This document shows, one piece after another, positions 45,569-55,396 of a stretch of 64,000 nt of DNA. Origin of the DNA: Lachnospiraceae bacterium NSJ-143. GTDB taxonomy: Bacteria > Bacillota > Clostridia > Lachnospirales > Anaerotignaceae. The translations under genes were made by a program, and so were the position numbers. A model generated the notes under the pieces. It had not been told where the DNA came from, ran no database searches, and saw nothing but the letters and a program-made list of their open reading frames with translations. Location of the stretch: NCBI GenBank assembly GCA_022867625.1, contig JALIFM010000006.1, positions 96,856 through 160,855 on the forward strand, in the 5' to 3' direction. Within the stretch, counting starts at the first letter, position 1. The number at the start of each line of letters is the position of its first letter.

Positions 45569-45961
45569 AAAGTCCCTGCCTTTCCGCCCGGATAGTGGCG
45601 GCAGGAACATAAAAGGAGTCGATGGATTTATGTGTCCACCGACTCCTGTACCTAAAAATGGCATGACAAGACACGGTGGGTACATCATCGGCTTGTCCAC
45701 AGAAAAAATCTGTGCTCAAACCTACTATGTATCCCGCCGCCTTAATGCGCATCTCAGGCTGTGAGATTATGTTGTATCTACAGTCTAACAAAACGATCTT
45801 GTTTGCCCGTTGAACAAATATCAATGAAAACGATGTATTACTTTTTCATTAATGAGAGCAAAAAAATAAAAGGTGCCCTACTCTGGATACCTTCTAGAAA
45901 ACACTGTGAAAAAAGCTATTGAACAAAATTCAAAAAAATTTATTTTTGAAATTTTAGACAT
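45569..45961. other. Leader of the sigma-like gene and border to the restriction locus
   Basis: A hairpin close to the gene (GGAGTCGGTGGA and its near-complement around 45617-45650, followed by TTTT on the minus strand) looks like a leader terminator or attenuator. The DNA turns AT-rich at about 45800, which probably marks the edge between the mobile element and the restriction-modification locus. No gene is visible. Confidence 0.4.
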
Positions 45962-45993
45962 AAAAAAAGAGGTTAGATTTTACTCCAACCTCT
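45962..45993 (-). terminator. Intrinsic terminator of the hsd operon
   Basis: On the minus strand AGAGGTT (45987-45993) pairs with AACCTCT (45968-45974), followed by T6-T7. It lies about 20 bp after the hsdR stop codon. Confidence 0.8.
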
Positions 45994-46012
45994 AATGATG
46001 TAAAACAGTTTG

Positions 46013-49000
46013 TTAAATTGGTGGTTGCTTAATTAACCTCTCCATACCCTCCATTTTTAAACCATCATAAATATCTCCATAATCAGAAGCCCATCTCAAA
46101 GATAACAAACTCTGATATGTTCTATTCTCTGATTTAACATCGGGAGAACCCATAAACATATTAAGAGTTATGGCAGCCACCTCTACCATTGTATTAGACA
46201 CAGGAAACGGCAAATGAAGTCCTAAACAGGCAGATATTACATTAACCTTTGTAAGGCTCTTGCCTTTCCACATTTTGTCTATTGTGTTATTGTCAAGTCC
46301 TGTCGTACTTCTTAATAAGCCAACACTGTAATTACAAATTCTCTTACTCATCAATTCTCGCAACGCATCTCCGAATGCCATATCCTTTATTGCTTCCAAC
46401 ATTCTTTCTGCTATCTCATTTACTAACCCGAATTTCTTCAATATGTCTTCTGAAATATAATCTGTATAGCGGAATTCTTTATCAGCAACACATTCTGGTA
46501 ACTTAACATAATGAAGTTCTCCATCAGAATCAATCTTGAACTGCAGGAAGCATTCTTCTTCATGGTCTTTTGCATACTGAGTCAATCTCATCTTACCGGA
46601 TTCTTGACGTTCAACATATTTAGGCTCATCTAAACAAATCTTATCCTCAATATACGCAAAACAACCCGTATCCATCATGCATGCAACAGCTTTACTTGTA
46701 CTATACCAATTAGAAAGTTGCTTGGCACCAACGGTCGTTCTCGTAACAACTTCATCACATGATTTTTCATCAGGTTCACTGACATCTTCAAAGTCAAATG
46801 TATCACCCGACTGATGTCTATTCGTTTCTTGCCCAACGTCCTGTTCCGAAGCTTTTGACGCCTTTCTTCCTCCATCGATGATATCTGCGTAAGAATCAAT
46901 TCCACCACTAATCACAAAATTCTTCAGATACTTTGTGATTAACATTTGTAACCGAAATGGTTTGTATTTTTCCTTCTCAACAGCAATAAAGAATCTTTCT
47001 GCCTTTGACTTATCAACAGATAAAACAAGTTCATCAAAATAGCCAAATTCTTTATAATTCGAATCGTTGACCTTTCGATCAATGAGTTTTCTCAATAAAT
47101 CCTCATAGCAACCAAGTCTGCGTACAATACGGGCAATTCGTGCATCTTCTGCTTTCCGCATATACTTGGCAATATAATCACGGAATGTCATAGTTGGATC
47201 AAATATGACTTCTCCTGACTGTATATATCCAATGAACAGGTTTGCATATCTCTGTTCTATCTGGGACAGCATTGCAAAAGACTTGTGCAAATCTTTCATA
47301 GCCAAGTCCATTGCTGCTTGATCATATTCGCCCTGTTGCCACAGTTTGAAAAACTTATCAAAGCGGGAATTCATATAATCGGCATCGATGGCATCGGTAT
47401 TTATTTCCGTGATATGAGTATCAATTTCAAATGGCGGTTCGCCGCCCATGCCACCTCCACCACCAGACGGAAGTTCCTTATATCTTTGTAACAGTGCAAC
47501 GTAAGCATCATTATCAAAATGTAGAACAATATAGGATTCCGACCCATCCTGCTCTGTGACTGTGTAAGTATCTTTACTCCAGTTAAAACCTTGTATCTGA
47601 GCCGCTTCTAATCGCTGATTGAATAATTTAAACAATTTTGCAAATTTACGTCTTTCTGCATTTTCATCTGGCAGTTTTTCAAAGTTGGATATCCCAGCAT
47701 TTTTGAAAAGGTCAAATATTTCATCATAAAAACGATTCATACTGTTCAGATTTTCCGGTAATTTGTCCACAAATAGTCCTGTTGGAATATCTCCAGAATA
47801 TGCTTTCACCGCAGCATCAATATTACGTTTCATTGTATGTGGACGGCGATAATACTTAATGATGCCAAATGGTTTCTCATCACCATACAATCTGTTGGTC
47901 CTCGAAAAAGCCTGAATGAGATTCTCATATTCAAGTATCTTGTCAAGATAAAGCGTATTTATCCATTTCGAATCGTACCCAGTAAGCATTTGATTAACAA
48001 CAATCAAAAGATTTATTTGTTTTTCTTTACCTACATGATTATATGGCTTCTTATGGGCAAGACGTAATTGAACATCTTCTCTAAACTCATCATATGTAGC
48101 AATAGAAAAAGACGATCCAAAATTAGCCTCGTAATCATCTAGTATTTCGACAATTCCATCCTCTTTTTCTAAAGAACCTCCGCCCTCATTATCAATATTC
48201 GGATCAAACACCGCAGTCACTCTTAGATGTGGTACTTGATCTTTGAACATTCTATAATAAGCCACAGCCTCTGGGATGCTGTGCGTAGCAAGAATAGCAT
48301 GGAACAGACCGCCCCTGCTGAACACATTCCAGTATTTGGTGATATTATCAACAACCGCTTCTTTGTGTTCATCTCGAACATACTGTGAATTGGGGATATA
48401 ATCTTCAATGCCCTTGATATATTTTGTTCCGCGCCATTCTCCAACCATTTTTACCTTGGTCTGATCCATGAACTTATAGTATATCTTTTCTTTTTGTAGA
48501 TTGCCCAACACTTCGCTTATACTTCCGGCTTTTGCCTTCATCAGAGCCACTTGCTCTCGCAGCTCCATATCGGTGTATGTCATTTCCATGTATGGATCAA
48601 ACCCCAGTACATTTTTATCCCGAATGCCATCAGCTAGTGTATACCTATGCAATTCATCCCCGAATACGGTAGTAGTGGTATTATCCTTCTTGCTGTTAAC
48701 ATCCTGAATTGGTGTCCCTGTAAAACCAAAAATAATTGCATGGGTAAATGTAGTCTTTATATTGGTTAGCATATCACCGAATGTTGAACGGTGTGCCTCG
48801 TCGATTATGATAACAATTCTCTTAGAAACAATCTTGTCTAAGTCCGCACTCTTAACATTTTCAGCATCGCGTGTGACCTTACTCAGCTTCTGAATAGACG
48901 TTATTATTAACGAGTCGCTATAATCATCGCTTCTCATTTTGTCCACAAGAACATCTGTATCGGCTGTGTCTTGAATTTCCTCTGTTGCACTGGCAAAAGC

Positions 49001-50014
49001 ACTATAGTCATCAAACGATTGTTTTCCAAGGGCCTTTCTATCAACTAAAAAAACCACCTTGTCAGCAGTCCTTGCACTGACAATTAGTTGAGCCGACTTA
49101 AAACTGGTTAGAGTTTTGCCCGATCCCGTGGTATGCCAAATATGCCCACCCAGATTATTGGTGTCATTCCAATCCTTACTCATAACCGCGTCAGATATTT
49201 CTTTTGCTGCACGATACTGATAACTGCGCATTACTTTAAGTGTATCATCTTTAGCATCTGGAATCGTGTAATAGCCAATTAATTCGTGTGCCATGGGAAT
49301 ATTCAGAAGATATTTCACCACGTCCTGCCAATCTGAATATGGCACATTATCAAAATCAGCCCAATGAAAATAAAATGATTTGTTGAATACACCATCGGGC
49401 CCTGGGTTTGCGAAATAAACCGTCTCAGCAGGTTCCATTGCTACAAATACTTGTACAAGTGAATACAACCCAGTGAAAACACCTTCATGGGCATATTTTT
49501 CAATTTGATTATATGCATTGCTAACCGGAATGCCGCTTTTTTTTAACTCTATATGGATAACAGGCATACCATTGATGAGCAACATTAAATCACCACGCCT
49601 ATCATTTAGCCGTGGTGCCGTCTTGAATTGAGGTTGTTGCACTATTTGATATCGGCTCTGCCCATATGCAATTTCCCGCCTATCATAAATCTTGAGACTC
49701 ACTTCTTTTCCGAAGTTCTGTTTGTCATCCGGATTGTCGCGTTTAATGCCCACACTTTTTCCATTGATAAAATCATTCAATTTAACAGGCGTATGCAATC
49801 GAACAATTTGCTCCATAATCTGTGCCATTTCACCATCAGTCAATGGACAATCATTCAAAACATCCTGTTGACGATTGTTATTAAAGAGAATCTCCGCCCA
49901 GTTGCGAATCAACTCCTTCTCCGTGGGATAGTGAAGAACACGTTTCTCCCAGCCATATTCTATAAGCTGTTCTATGACGGCTGCTTCAAATTTCTTTTCG
50001 TCATCGAAAGTCAT
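46013..50014 (-). CDS. hsdR: Type I restriction enzyme, R subunit
   Basis: The 1333-residue protein has the N-terminal PD-(D/E)XK nuclease core (Asp142 in GDLMLLI, Glu156 and Lys158 in HIELKKS), then SF2 motor motifs: Walker A HTTGSGKT (near 295-301), DEAH at 405-408, FGFTGTPI, and TGYDSKW. HsdR pumps DNA past the bound methylase complex and cuts far from the site. The extra 250 C-terminal residues (about 1000-1333) after the helical linker are typical for this type. It follows hsdS after a 12-bp gap. Frame and motifs are intact, so restriction is probably active. Confidence 0.95.
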   Translation of the reverse strand: MTFDDEKKFEAAVIEQLIEYGWEKRVLHYPTEKELIRNWAEILFNNNRQQDVLNDCPLTDGEMAQIMEQIVRLHTPVKLNDFINGKSVGIKRDNPDDKQNFGKEVSLKIYDRREIAYGQSRYQIVQQPQFKTAPRLNDRRGDLMLLINGMPVIHIELKKSGIPVSNAYNQIEKYAHEGVFTGLYSLVQVFVAMEPAETVYFANPGPDGVFNKSFYFHWADFDNVPYSDWQDVVKYLLNIPMAHELIGYYTIPDAKDDTLKVMRSYQYRAAKEISDAVMSKDWNDTNNLGGHIWHTTGSGKTLTSFKSAQLIVSARTADKVVFLVDRKALGKQSFDDYSAFASATEEIQDTADTDVLVDKMRSDDYSDSLIITSIQKLSKVTRDAENVKSADLDKIVSKRIVIIIDEAHRSTFGDMLTNIKTTFTHAIIFGFTGTPIQDVNSKKDNTTTTVFGDELHRYTLADGIRDKNVLGFDPYMEMTYTDMELREQVALMKAKAGSISEVLGNLQKEKIYYKFMDQTKVKMVGEWRGTKYIKGIEDYIPNSQYVRDEHKEAVVDNITKYWNVFSRGGLFHAILATHSIPEAVAYYRMFKDQVPHLRVTAVFDPNIDNEGGGSLEKEDGIVEILDDYEANFGSSFSIATYDEFREDVQLRLAHKKPYNHVGKEKQINLLIVVNQMLTGYDSKWINTLYLDKILEYENLIQAFSRTNRLYGDEKPFGIIKYYRRPHTMKRNIDAAVKAYSGDIPTGLFVDKLPENLNSMNRFYDEIFDLFKNAGISNFEKLPDENAERRKFAKLFKLFNQRLEAAQIQGFNWSKDTYTVTEQDGSESYIVLHFDNDAYVALLQRYKELPSGGGGGMGGEPPFEIDTHITEINTDAIDADYMNSRFDKFFKLWQQGEYDQAAMDLAMKDLHKSFAMLSQIEQRYANLFIGYIQSGEVIFDPTMTFRDYIAKYMRKAEDARIARIVRRLGCYEDLLRKLIDRKVNDSNYKEFGYFDELVLSVDKSKAERFFIAVEKEKYKPFRLQMLITKYLKNFVISGGIDSYADIIDGGRKASKASEQDVGQETNRHQSGDTFDFEDVSEPDEKSCDEVVTRTTVGAKQLSNWYSTSKAVACMMDTGCFAYIEDKICLDEPKYVERQESGKMRLTQYAKDHEEECFLQFKIDSDGELHYVKLPECVADKEFRYTDYISEDILKKFGLVNEIAERMLEAIKDMAFGDALRELMSKRICNYSVGLLRSTTGLDNNTIDKMWKGKSLTKVNVISACLGLHLPFPVSNTMVEVAAITLNMFMGSPDVKSENRTYQSLLSLRWASDYGDIYDGLKMEGMERLIKQPPI

Positions 50015-50026
50015 CTATTCCACCTC

Positions 50027-51217
50027 CTACACAAACATTTTTTGAAGAAACGCTGTCTTTATGTTTTTCAACATTTCCACACGTACCTTGTACAATTCAA
50101 TCAATTCATCTAATGAATTTAAATAACCTGCAATTTCTTTCTGTTCTTCAATCTCTGGAATCATCATTTCATACTCAAACATTTCAGGAACTTTGAGTAC
50201 ACGATTTCGCCCGGCACCACCAGGAGATGAAAGCAGAAGATGGTGTCGAAATTTCGTATCCAAGATTAAATATTTCAAGAACTGGTCATAAATATCATCC
50301 GTCATAGAAAACTGTGGAAAACGGTGGGATACCAGTTTTCCATCGTCATCATCACAGGTAATAGCAACAGCGTGTTCCCACGCAAATGTAATATTCACAA
50401 TTAAATTATGTGCAGCAACCCTGTGCATCTGTGCTGTACCAAGTTCATTTCCCGCTTCAACATAATCATGAAATACACCCTTTCCATGGCTGCGAATACC
50501 CAATCGCTCATATCCATCATGTGGAGTTTCTACTGGATTCGAATAGGGAACAACAATTTCACCCAATCTCACTTTTCTCCAAGGCTTTGTGTATTCTCCA
50601 AATCGGATTTTTGGAGTGATTTCTGCTTCTTGTACAAATAGTTTATCCAACATGGATGCTTTAGCAGCAACAAGCCTATCACATTTACACTGATGAAGAA
50701 TTATACAATTGTCGAATTCCTGAAGAAACCCTACAATCGTATCTTGTTCTGTACTGCTTGGTAGCACTAATGGCATACTTAAAAATGTATCAACATGAAT
50801 TCTTTTTGCTTTTCGAGTACCATCAGCAACTATTCCGTTTTTGACATAAAAACTTGGTTGTATTGCTCTGTAGTACATGAAATATGGATTAACTCCATTA
50901 CAATCGAAAGCGGGCAAATCAGCGGTAGATTCAAAAAAATCAAGTTCCTTGGGTATAACCCCAAATGCAGAATTTAAAAAATCCAACTTGCTATAGATAA
51001 ACTGCCCAGCATGACGAACATAGTACTGTGTTGCAATACTTCCTTTATCATCTTTTGCATATACGCCTTTTCCCCAAAGCTTCACCGTTAGTTTTTTTGC
51101 AATATCTCCAGAATGTCCCACTTCGCGACTCTCTGAAAGCACATCTCCACATTTATGTTGTTCCCAATCTTCCGAAAATTTGCCAAATTGTATCGGCGGA
51201 GACAATTTTCTAGTCAT
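50027..51217 (-). CDS. hsdS: Type I restriction enzyme, specificity subunit
   Basis: From ATG 51217 (GGGGGTG six bases upstream, right at the hsdM stop) the protein has 396 residues and two target-recognition domains. Each half ends in the family's conserved coiled coil: IVGFLQEFDNCIILHQCKCD and IAGYLNSLDELIELYKVRVE. Two TRDs mean a bipartite DNA target, which cannot be read from sequence. No second hsdS, partial copy or inverted repeats are nearby, so TRD shuffling is not evident. It is translated together with hsdM and hsdR. Confidence 0.93.
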   Translation of the reverse strand: MTRKLSPPIQFGKFSEDWEQHKCGDVLSESREVGHSGDIAKKLTVKLWGKGVYAKDDKGSIATQYYVRHAGQFIYSKLDFLNSAFGVIPKELDFFESTADLPAFDCNGVNPYFMYYRAIQPSFYVKNGIVADGTRKAKRIHVDTFLSMPLVLPSSTEQDTIVGFLQEFDNCIILHQCKCDRLVAAKASMLDKLFVQEAEITPKIRFGEYTKPWRKVRLGEIVVPYSNPVETPHDGYERLGIRSHGKGVFHDYVEAGNELGTAQMHRVAAHNLIVNITFAWEHAVAITCDDDDGKLVSHRFPQFSMTDDIYDQFLKYLILDTKFRHHLLLSSPGGAGRNRVLKVPEMFEYEMMIPEIEEQKEIAGYLNSLDELIELYKVRVEMLKNIKTAFLQKMFV

Positions 51218-51218
51218 A

Positions 51219-53960
51219 TTATTCACCCCCCAACAAATGCTTCAACTCTGCCAATCCTTTTGTGTCATAAGCATCACCAGTCAATCGAGATAGGTAGCCT
51301 GATACATTGGTTTCCACTGTATCGATTTTTGTACCAACTTCTGAAAAAGTTACAGCATACTTCTTAGACAAATCAACAAGTTCGATTATCAGATTTCGAA
51401 TGAGGTTTTCAGGCAATTCCATAATACCTTGTATGATAGGAGCATTCCATTTTTCTTCCAGAAGCTGTAGTGCTTGCTCTATTTCCATATTCTCTATCAA
51501 TAACTTTGTTTTCTCATGAAGTGCGCTTGCCTTTTCTCTGATTTTCTTGCGAAGTTCACTCTCCAAATCCATGTTGATCACAATACTCTTCAATTTTGAT
51601 TCATAAGTTTCTTCCGGGAAGTTGTACTGTTGCTTCAATTTATTGATTCTCTCAGTAATTACTGCCTTTGTATATAACCCACTCTTATTTGGCTCCATAG
51701 CAGCCCAATCTACAGTTTTAGTTCTTTCTACAAAACCACTCTTATCTTTCTTTGGCAAAGCGAGATACTCTTGTAATGCAAGGATTTCATCGTTCTCAAT
51801 GTCATCAAGAACCTCAGCAACCTTTGCTTTCACTTCTTTAGTGACAAAAGCCGTAGCGGTATCATTAAGAATTCCTGTGTCTTTTTCTTCATCAGAAAGT
51901 GTGTCTATAAGGTCATTATAGGTAGCACAAACTGATGCCAGTTTTCTTTCCAATGTTCGCAGTTCATGTGTTTCGTCTGTTAACAGCATTTCCTGTACTA
52001 ACTCGAATGGCAGAATGTGTCCTTCCCATCCATCCTGAACTTCAATCTCTTTGTCATCCTTCTTTTTTGTAACCAAATGAGGATCCACTTGTGTAATGGA
52101 GGCATCTCCCTCTGTCTGAATTATCTCCAAATCAGTAGCTATCTGTCCCCACGCATCGTCAAGCGCTTGAAATGCTTCATATTTATCGATAGATACAGCT
52201 GTTTCCAAACGTCTAAAGATATCTGTTGAAATCATATCTTCTTCTGTCAATGGTGATACACTCTGATAATTCCCTATAAGAGTTTGTTTCAGCTGTTCTC
52301 GCAAATCAGAAAAAGCGGCGATATAACTTTCTCTATAACGGATAACAGACGCATGATTTCTAACAACCTTGTCAATATCCGCAGACACAAATTGTACATA
52401 TTTATCAGATAATGGCTTGCAAATATCCGTGCGAAGTCCTGGGAAGGCTGTCCAGTACATCTCCAATTGATCGAGTTCTGTGTTAGGGATACCTCCAAAC
52501 ATGATTGAATGCAGATCCCACGGCTCTGGCTGTTCAAAAGAATCTACATAACGAGGAATATTTAGATTATAATCATTCTCCCGAACCGTCTCTTTGCTAA
52601 CCCGTTCAGAAAACCCTGGTATAACCGCACGGTCACAGATGCAGTCAACAATTCGCTTGATGTCGGATGAGCGTAGTTTATTGCTTTTTCCAGCCTTCTC
52701 AAAGCCTTTGGATGCATCAATTATTAGAATATCGGTATCCTTTCTTTGCCTCTTTAAAACCATAACCAATGTTTGAATAGGTGTTCCGAAAAAGATATTT
52801 GCAGGCAGACCTATAATTGCATCGATATTGTTCTTTTCCACAAGATTCTTTCTGATGGTATATTCTTCATTTCCGCGGAAAAGGACACCATGTGGAAGAA
52901 CTATCGTCATGATTCCGTCTTCTTCCAAATGGTAGAGCTCATGCAAAAGAAATGCAAAATCAGCTTTTCCCTTCGGTGCAACTCCGTAATCAGAGAAGCG
53001 AGGGTCATGCTTCTTACCTTTTGGATCCCACTTTTGTGAATAAGGTGGATTTGAAACTAACGCATCCACACGAACTAGCTGATAATGCTCAATATCCTCT
53101 CCATCAAAAAATGGCCAATCCTCCTCCAACGTGTCTCCGTTTCTGACATAAATATTAGCAGGGTCAATTCCACGCATAACAAGATTCATTCTTGTCAGAT
53201 TGAATGTGTTTTCTTTCAGCTCCTGCGCATAGTATGTGATTCTGTTATTTCCATCAAGATATTTTGCAACCGATGACCCAATATTTATGAGCAAGGATCC
53301 CGAGCCTGAGGTCGGGTCATAGATACGGATTTCCTTTCTGCCCTTCAAATGATTTGCTACAATTTCAGACATTAATACTGATACTTCATGTGGAGTATAG
53401 AATTCACCCGCCTTTTTACCTGCGTTTGCTGCAAATTGGCTGATAAGATATTCATAGATAAATCCCAAAATATCGTAATCCTGTTTGCCGTCCATCGGAA
53501 TCTTCTTAATCAACTTAATTAAATTATTAATCGATTTAGTTTGCGTGGATGCTGTTTCACCCAATTTAGACAATCCTGTCTGAAGGGTGTTGAAAATCTT
53601 CTCAAATACTTTTTTATGTGAATCGCTAATCAGTCGATTGAACGCAGACAAAGCGGTCCGCACATCAGACACATCAAAATCGTCACTCTTATCAATCCAT
53701 GTGGAAAAAAGATTCTCATAAGAAATAAAGTAACCGATAGTGTCTTTTGTGTAATTCACAAAATCTTCATCAGACTCATCCATCTTCCTGATTTCGTCTT
53801 CAGACATTCCTTGATCCACGAAGAATCGCATTTCTTTCTCCGAAAGGTATTTATAAAATATAAAGCCAAGGATATAATCCTTATATTCATTCGCTTCAAT
53901 TTTTGAACGCATCTCATTAGCTGACTTCCAAATAGTTGCCGCGAGTTGTTTCTTATTCAT
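51219..53960 (-). CDS. hsdM: Type I restriction enzyme, modification subunit with long C-terminal extension
   Basis: The 913-residue protein has the N6-adenine methylase core: HsdM N-terminal helical domain, SAM-binding DPTSGSGSLL (215-224) and the catalytic NPPY (304-307). The core ends near residue 500. A further 400 residues rich in charged helices follow (for example TDETHELRTLERKLASVC and ERINKLKQQYNFPEETYESK). Standard HsdM proteins are about 500-550 residues, so this is a long form, perhaps with a built-in DNA- or HsdR-contacting arm. The stop overlaps the ribosome site of hsdS. The gene begins 37 bp after the Phd-type antitoxin gene. Confidence 0.92.
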   Translation of the reverse strand: MNKKQLAATIWKSANEMRSKIEANEYKDYILGFIFYKYLSEKEMRFFVDQGMSEDEIRKMDESDEDFVNYTKDTIGYFISYENLFSTWIDKSDDFDVSDVRTALSAFNRLISDSHKKVFEKIFNTLQTGLSKLGETASTQTKSINNLIKLIKKIPMDGKQDYDILGFIYEYLISQFAANAGKKAGEFYTPHEVSVLMSEIVANHLKGRKEIRIYDPTSGSGSLLINIGSSVAKYLDGNNRITYYAQELKENTFNLTRMNLVMRGIDPANIYVRNGDTLEEDWPFFDGEDIEHYQLVRVDALVSNPPYSQKWDPKGKKHDPRFSDYGVAPKGKADFAFLLHELYHLEEDGIMTIVLPHGVLFRGNEEYTIRKNLVEKNNIDAIIGLPANIFFGTPIQTLVMVLKRQRKDTDILIIDASKGFEKAGKSNKLRSSDIKRIVDCICDRAVIPGFSERVSKETVRENDYNLNIPRYVDSFEQPEPWDLHSIMFGGIPNTELDQLEMYWTAFPGLRTDICKPLSDKYVQFVSADIDKVVRNHASVIRYRESYIAAFSDLREQLKQTLIGNYQSVSPLTEEDMISTDIFRRLETAVSIDKYEAFQALDDAWGQIATDLEIIQTEGDASITQVDPHLVTKKKDDKEIEVQDGWEGHILPFELVQEMLLTDETHELRTLERKLASVCATYNDLIDTLSDEEKDTGILNDTATAFVTKEVKAKVAEVLDDIENDEILALQEYLALPKKDKSGFVERTKTVDWAAMEPNKSGLYTKAVITERINKLKQQYNFPEETYESKLKSIVINMDLESELRKKIREKASALHEKTKLLIENMEIEQALQLLEEKWNAPIIQGIMELPENLIRNLIIELVDLSKKYAVTFSEVGTKIDTVETNVSGYLSRLTGDAYDTKGLAELKHLLGGE

Positions 53961-53996
53961 GTTATATTCCTCCGTGTTCTTCAGTTATCAGCCTTT

Positions 53997-54206
53997 TTAG
54001 TATTCATTAATGTCAATACCCTCTTTTAAAAGGCGTTCATATCGCTCATTTGAAATAATTACTGCCATCGGTTTGCCATGCTTTAATACAAAACCAGCCT
54101 TATCTTCTTCGGAAACTGACGTAAATATTTTAGACGCCTGTCCTTTCAAAAAGTCCGACATATTATAATGTTCCATTGGTATAATACTTTTTCTTTTTTC
54201 CGACAT
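53997..54206 (-). CDS. Phd/YefM-family antitoxin-like protein
   Basis: From ATG 54206 (GGAGG eight bases upstream; the longer frame is less likely) the 69-residue protein shows the Phd/YefM N-terminal dimer fold: FLKGQASKIFTSVSEEDKAG, then VLKHGKPMAVIISNERYERL. These proteins bind DNA as repressors of their own operon and cover a toxin's active site with the C-terminal tail. No toxin gene is adjacent; hsdM follows instead. It may regulate the hsd operon, since a palindrome overlaps its promoter. That role is inferred. Confidence 0.75.
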   Translation of the reverse strand: MSEKRKSIIPMEHYNMSDFLKGQASKIFTSVSEEDKAGFVLKHGKPMAVIISNERYERLLKEGIDINEY

Positions 54207-54241
54207 AACTATCCTCCTTAGACGCACTTTGCCGTGATTAA

Positions 54242-54277
54242 AGCATACCAAAAAGTAATTATTTTTTCAATTACTTT
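54242..54277 (-). promoter_or_regulatory. Promoter with overlapping palindrome for the antitoxin-hsd operon
   Basis: On the minus strand TTGAAA (54265-54270) and TATGCT (54242-54247) are 17 bp apart. The perfect palindrome AAAGTAATT/AATTACTTT (arms 54252-54260 and 54269-54277) covers the -35 box and part of the spacer. A DNA-binding antitoxin at this place would shut off both itself and the restriction genes. The hairpin might also serve as a terminator for the GIY-YIG gene. Confidence 0.6.
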
Positions 54278-54359
54278 CACACTGACTTTCCTTTGCATTT
54301 AAAAGAGCAGCAAGAGAACGTGTGCCCTCATTGCCGCTCTTTGTTATTTCATTATGTAA

Positions 54360-55205
54360 TCATTCCGCTTCAATTTCTTTCAGCGTTCTGCCACTCTTAT
54401 CCTTCCAAGTTGCCGGACCGCTAACACTATATCCTAAAACAAAATCTGCTGCTGCCGAAGAGCTGGAAAAGAGGATATCCTCTGTTGTTTTCCAGTCTTT
54501 CACCTTTCCAGATTCCAAGTGCTTATTTCTTAGCTTTATCATTCCTGCACTCAGGGATTTCATAGTGGTTTTCTCATTCACAGATGAGCCTGCAATTAAC
54601 ACAAAACCCTCTGTCGTAACCATTGCTGTTGCTGAAGCATTTCCAACATTCAGATAAAGCATCTGATTATCATGCTTGGAGATGCTGTCATTTTGAATCA
54701 TCGGTTCAAGCACCTTGTACCCTAATGCATTGATGAGTATTTTGATGTTTTCTACAAATTCCTCCATTGCAGCAACCTGTGATTCCTTCATTACAGTATT
54801 GCGGTATGTATTCTTCGTTAAAACAAGATATCTTTTACTCGCCCTTGCCATCTCAACTAAACGATTTTCAAGGTATCTGATAAGTGCTTTATTCAGGTCT
54901 CTGCCTACAAACAAAACCGCCGTATTCCAATAGTATTTTTCTTTTTCAGCTGAGTAATCGCGCAAATGCTGAATGAGCCGTTCTTGTATATTTTCGGCTT
55001 CACCGATATATACAGAATCCGAGTCATCATCTTCCTTACAAAACAGAAAATAAATCCCTGCGCCTTTTATATCATCACGCTTACAGTCATTGACTTCTAT
55101 TCTTGGAATCTTAATTGCTTTACCATTCCAGTTAGAAAGTTCTGCTGTTATAAGGCTGTCAGCTGTGCCATTCGCTAAAAATAATTCTATTGATTTTCCA
55201 TAAGC
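54360..55205 (-). CDS. GIY-YIG nuclease-family protein with DUF4357
   Basis: From ATG 55205 (AGGAGG eight bases upstream) the protein has 281 residues. The first part holds a GIY-YIG core: AGIYFLF, later VYIGEAENIQERLIQHLRD, then WNTAVLF and the Glu in YLENRLVEMA. The end carries DUF4357 (AAADFVLGYSVSGPATWKDK). Proteins of this layout occur near restriction-modification and other defence systems, but their targets are not established. It lies between hsd genes and rlmD, and its leader has three 30-bp repeats. Confidence 0.82.
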   Translation of the reverse strand, partial: AYGKSIELFLANGTADSLITAELSNWNGKAIKIPRIEVNDCKRDDIKGAGIYFLFCKEDDDSDSVYIGEAENIQERLIQHLRDYSAEKEKYYWNTAVLFVGRDLNKALIRYLENRLVEMARASKRYLVLTKNTYRNTVMKESQVAAMEEFVENIKILINALGYKVLEPMIQNDSISKHDNQMLYLNVGNASATAMVTTEGFVLIAGSSVNEKTTMKSLSAGMIKLRNKHLESGKVKDWKTTEDILFSSSSAAADFVLGYSVSGPATWKDKSGRTLKEIEAE

Positions 55206-55223
55206 CATCTGCTCGTCCTCCTG

Positions 55224-55314
55224 TACCATAATAATGTTATCTTCTCAACCTACCCTCATAACAATCCTATCTCTACAACCTACCCCTGTTTTCATCCTGT
55301 CAATTCAACCCTAC
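55224..55314 (-). repeat. Three imperfect 30-bp direct repeats upstream of the GIY-YIG gene
   Basis: Copies at 55224-55253, 55254-55283 and 55284-55314 follow each other without a gap. On the minus strand each starts GTAGGTTG (the third with an added G), and copies 1 and 2 continue nGAGATA or similar. Such iterons could bind a regulator or belong to an attachment site of the inserted block. Confidence 0.6.
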
Positions 55315-55347
55315 ACATTTTAGAGCCTTTTTCATTATGCCCCAAAG

Positions 55348-55396
55348 AAAAAATCCGAGAACCGGAATTGCTGCATCACACTCCCAATCCTCGGAA
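55348..55396 (-). terminator. Probable terminator of the rlmD operon
   Basis: On the minus strand TCCGAG (55390-55395) pairs with CTCGGA (55354-55359) around a partly paired loop, followed by T6. It lies 30 bp after the rlmD stop codon. Confidence 0.6.

Noticed and set aside
51230-51236. C6 run at the hsdM/hsdS joint (G6 on the coding strand) as a third phase-variation tract
   Set aside because: Six G is short, both genes are in frame, and the run forms the ribosome site of hsdS (GGGGGTG). No frame switch would be gained as the gene stands.
50027-53960. Shufflon-type hsdS inversion system
   Set aside because: Only one hsdS is present and no inverted repeats or recombinase gene are next to it.
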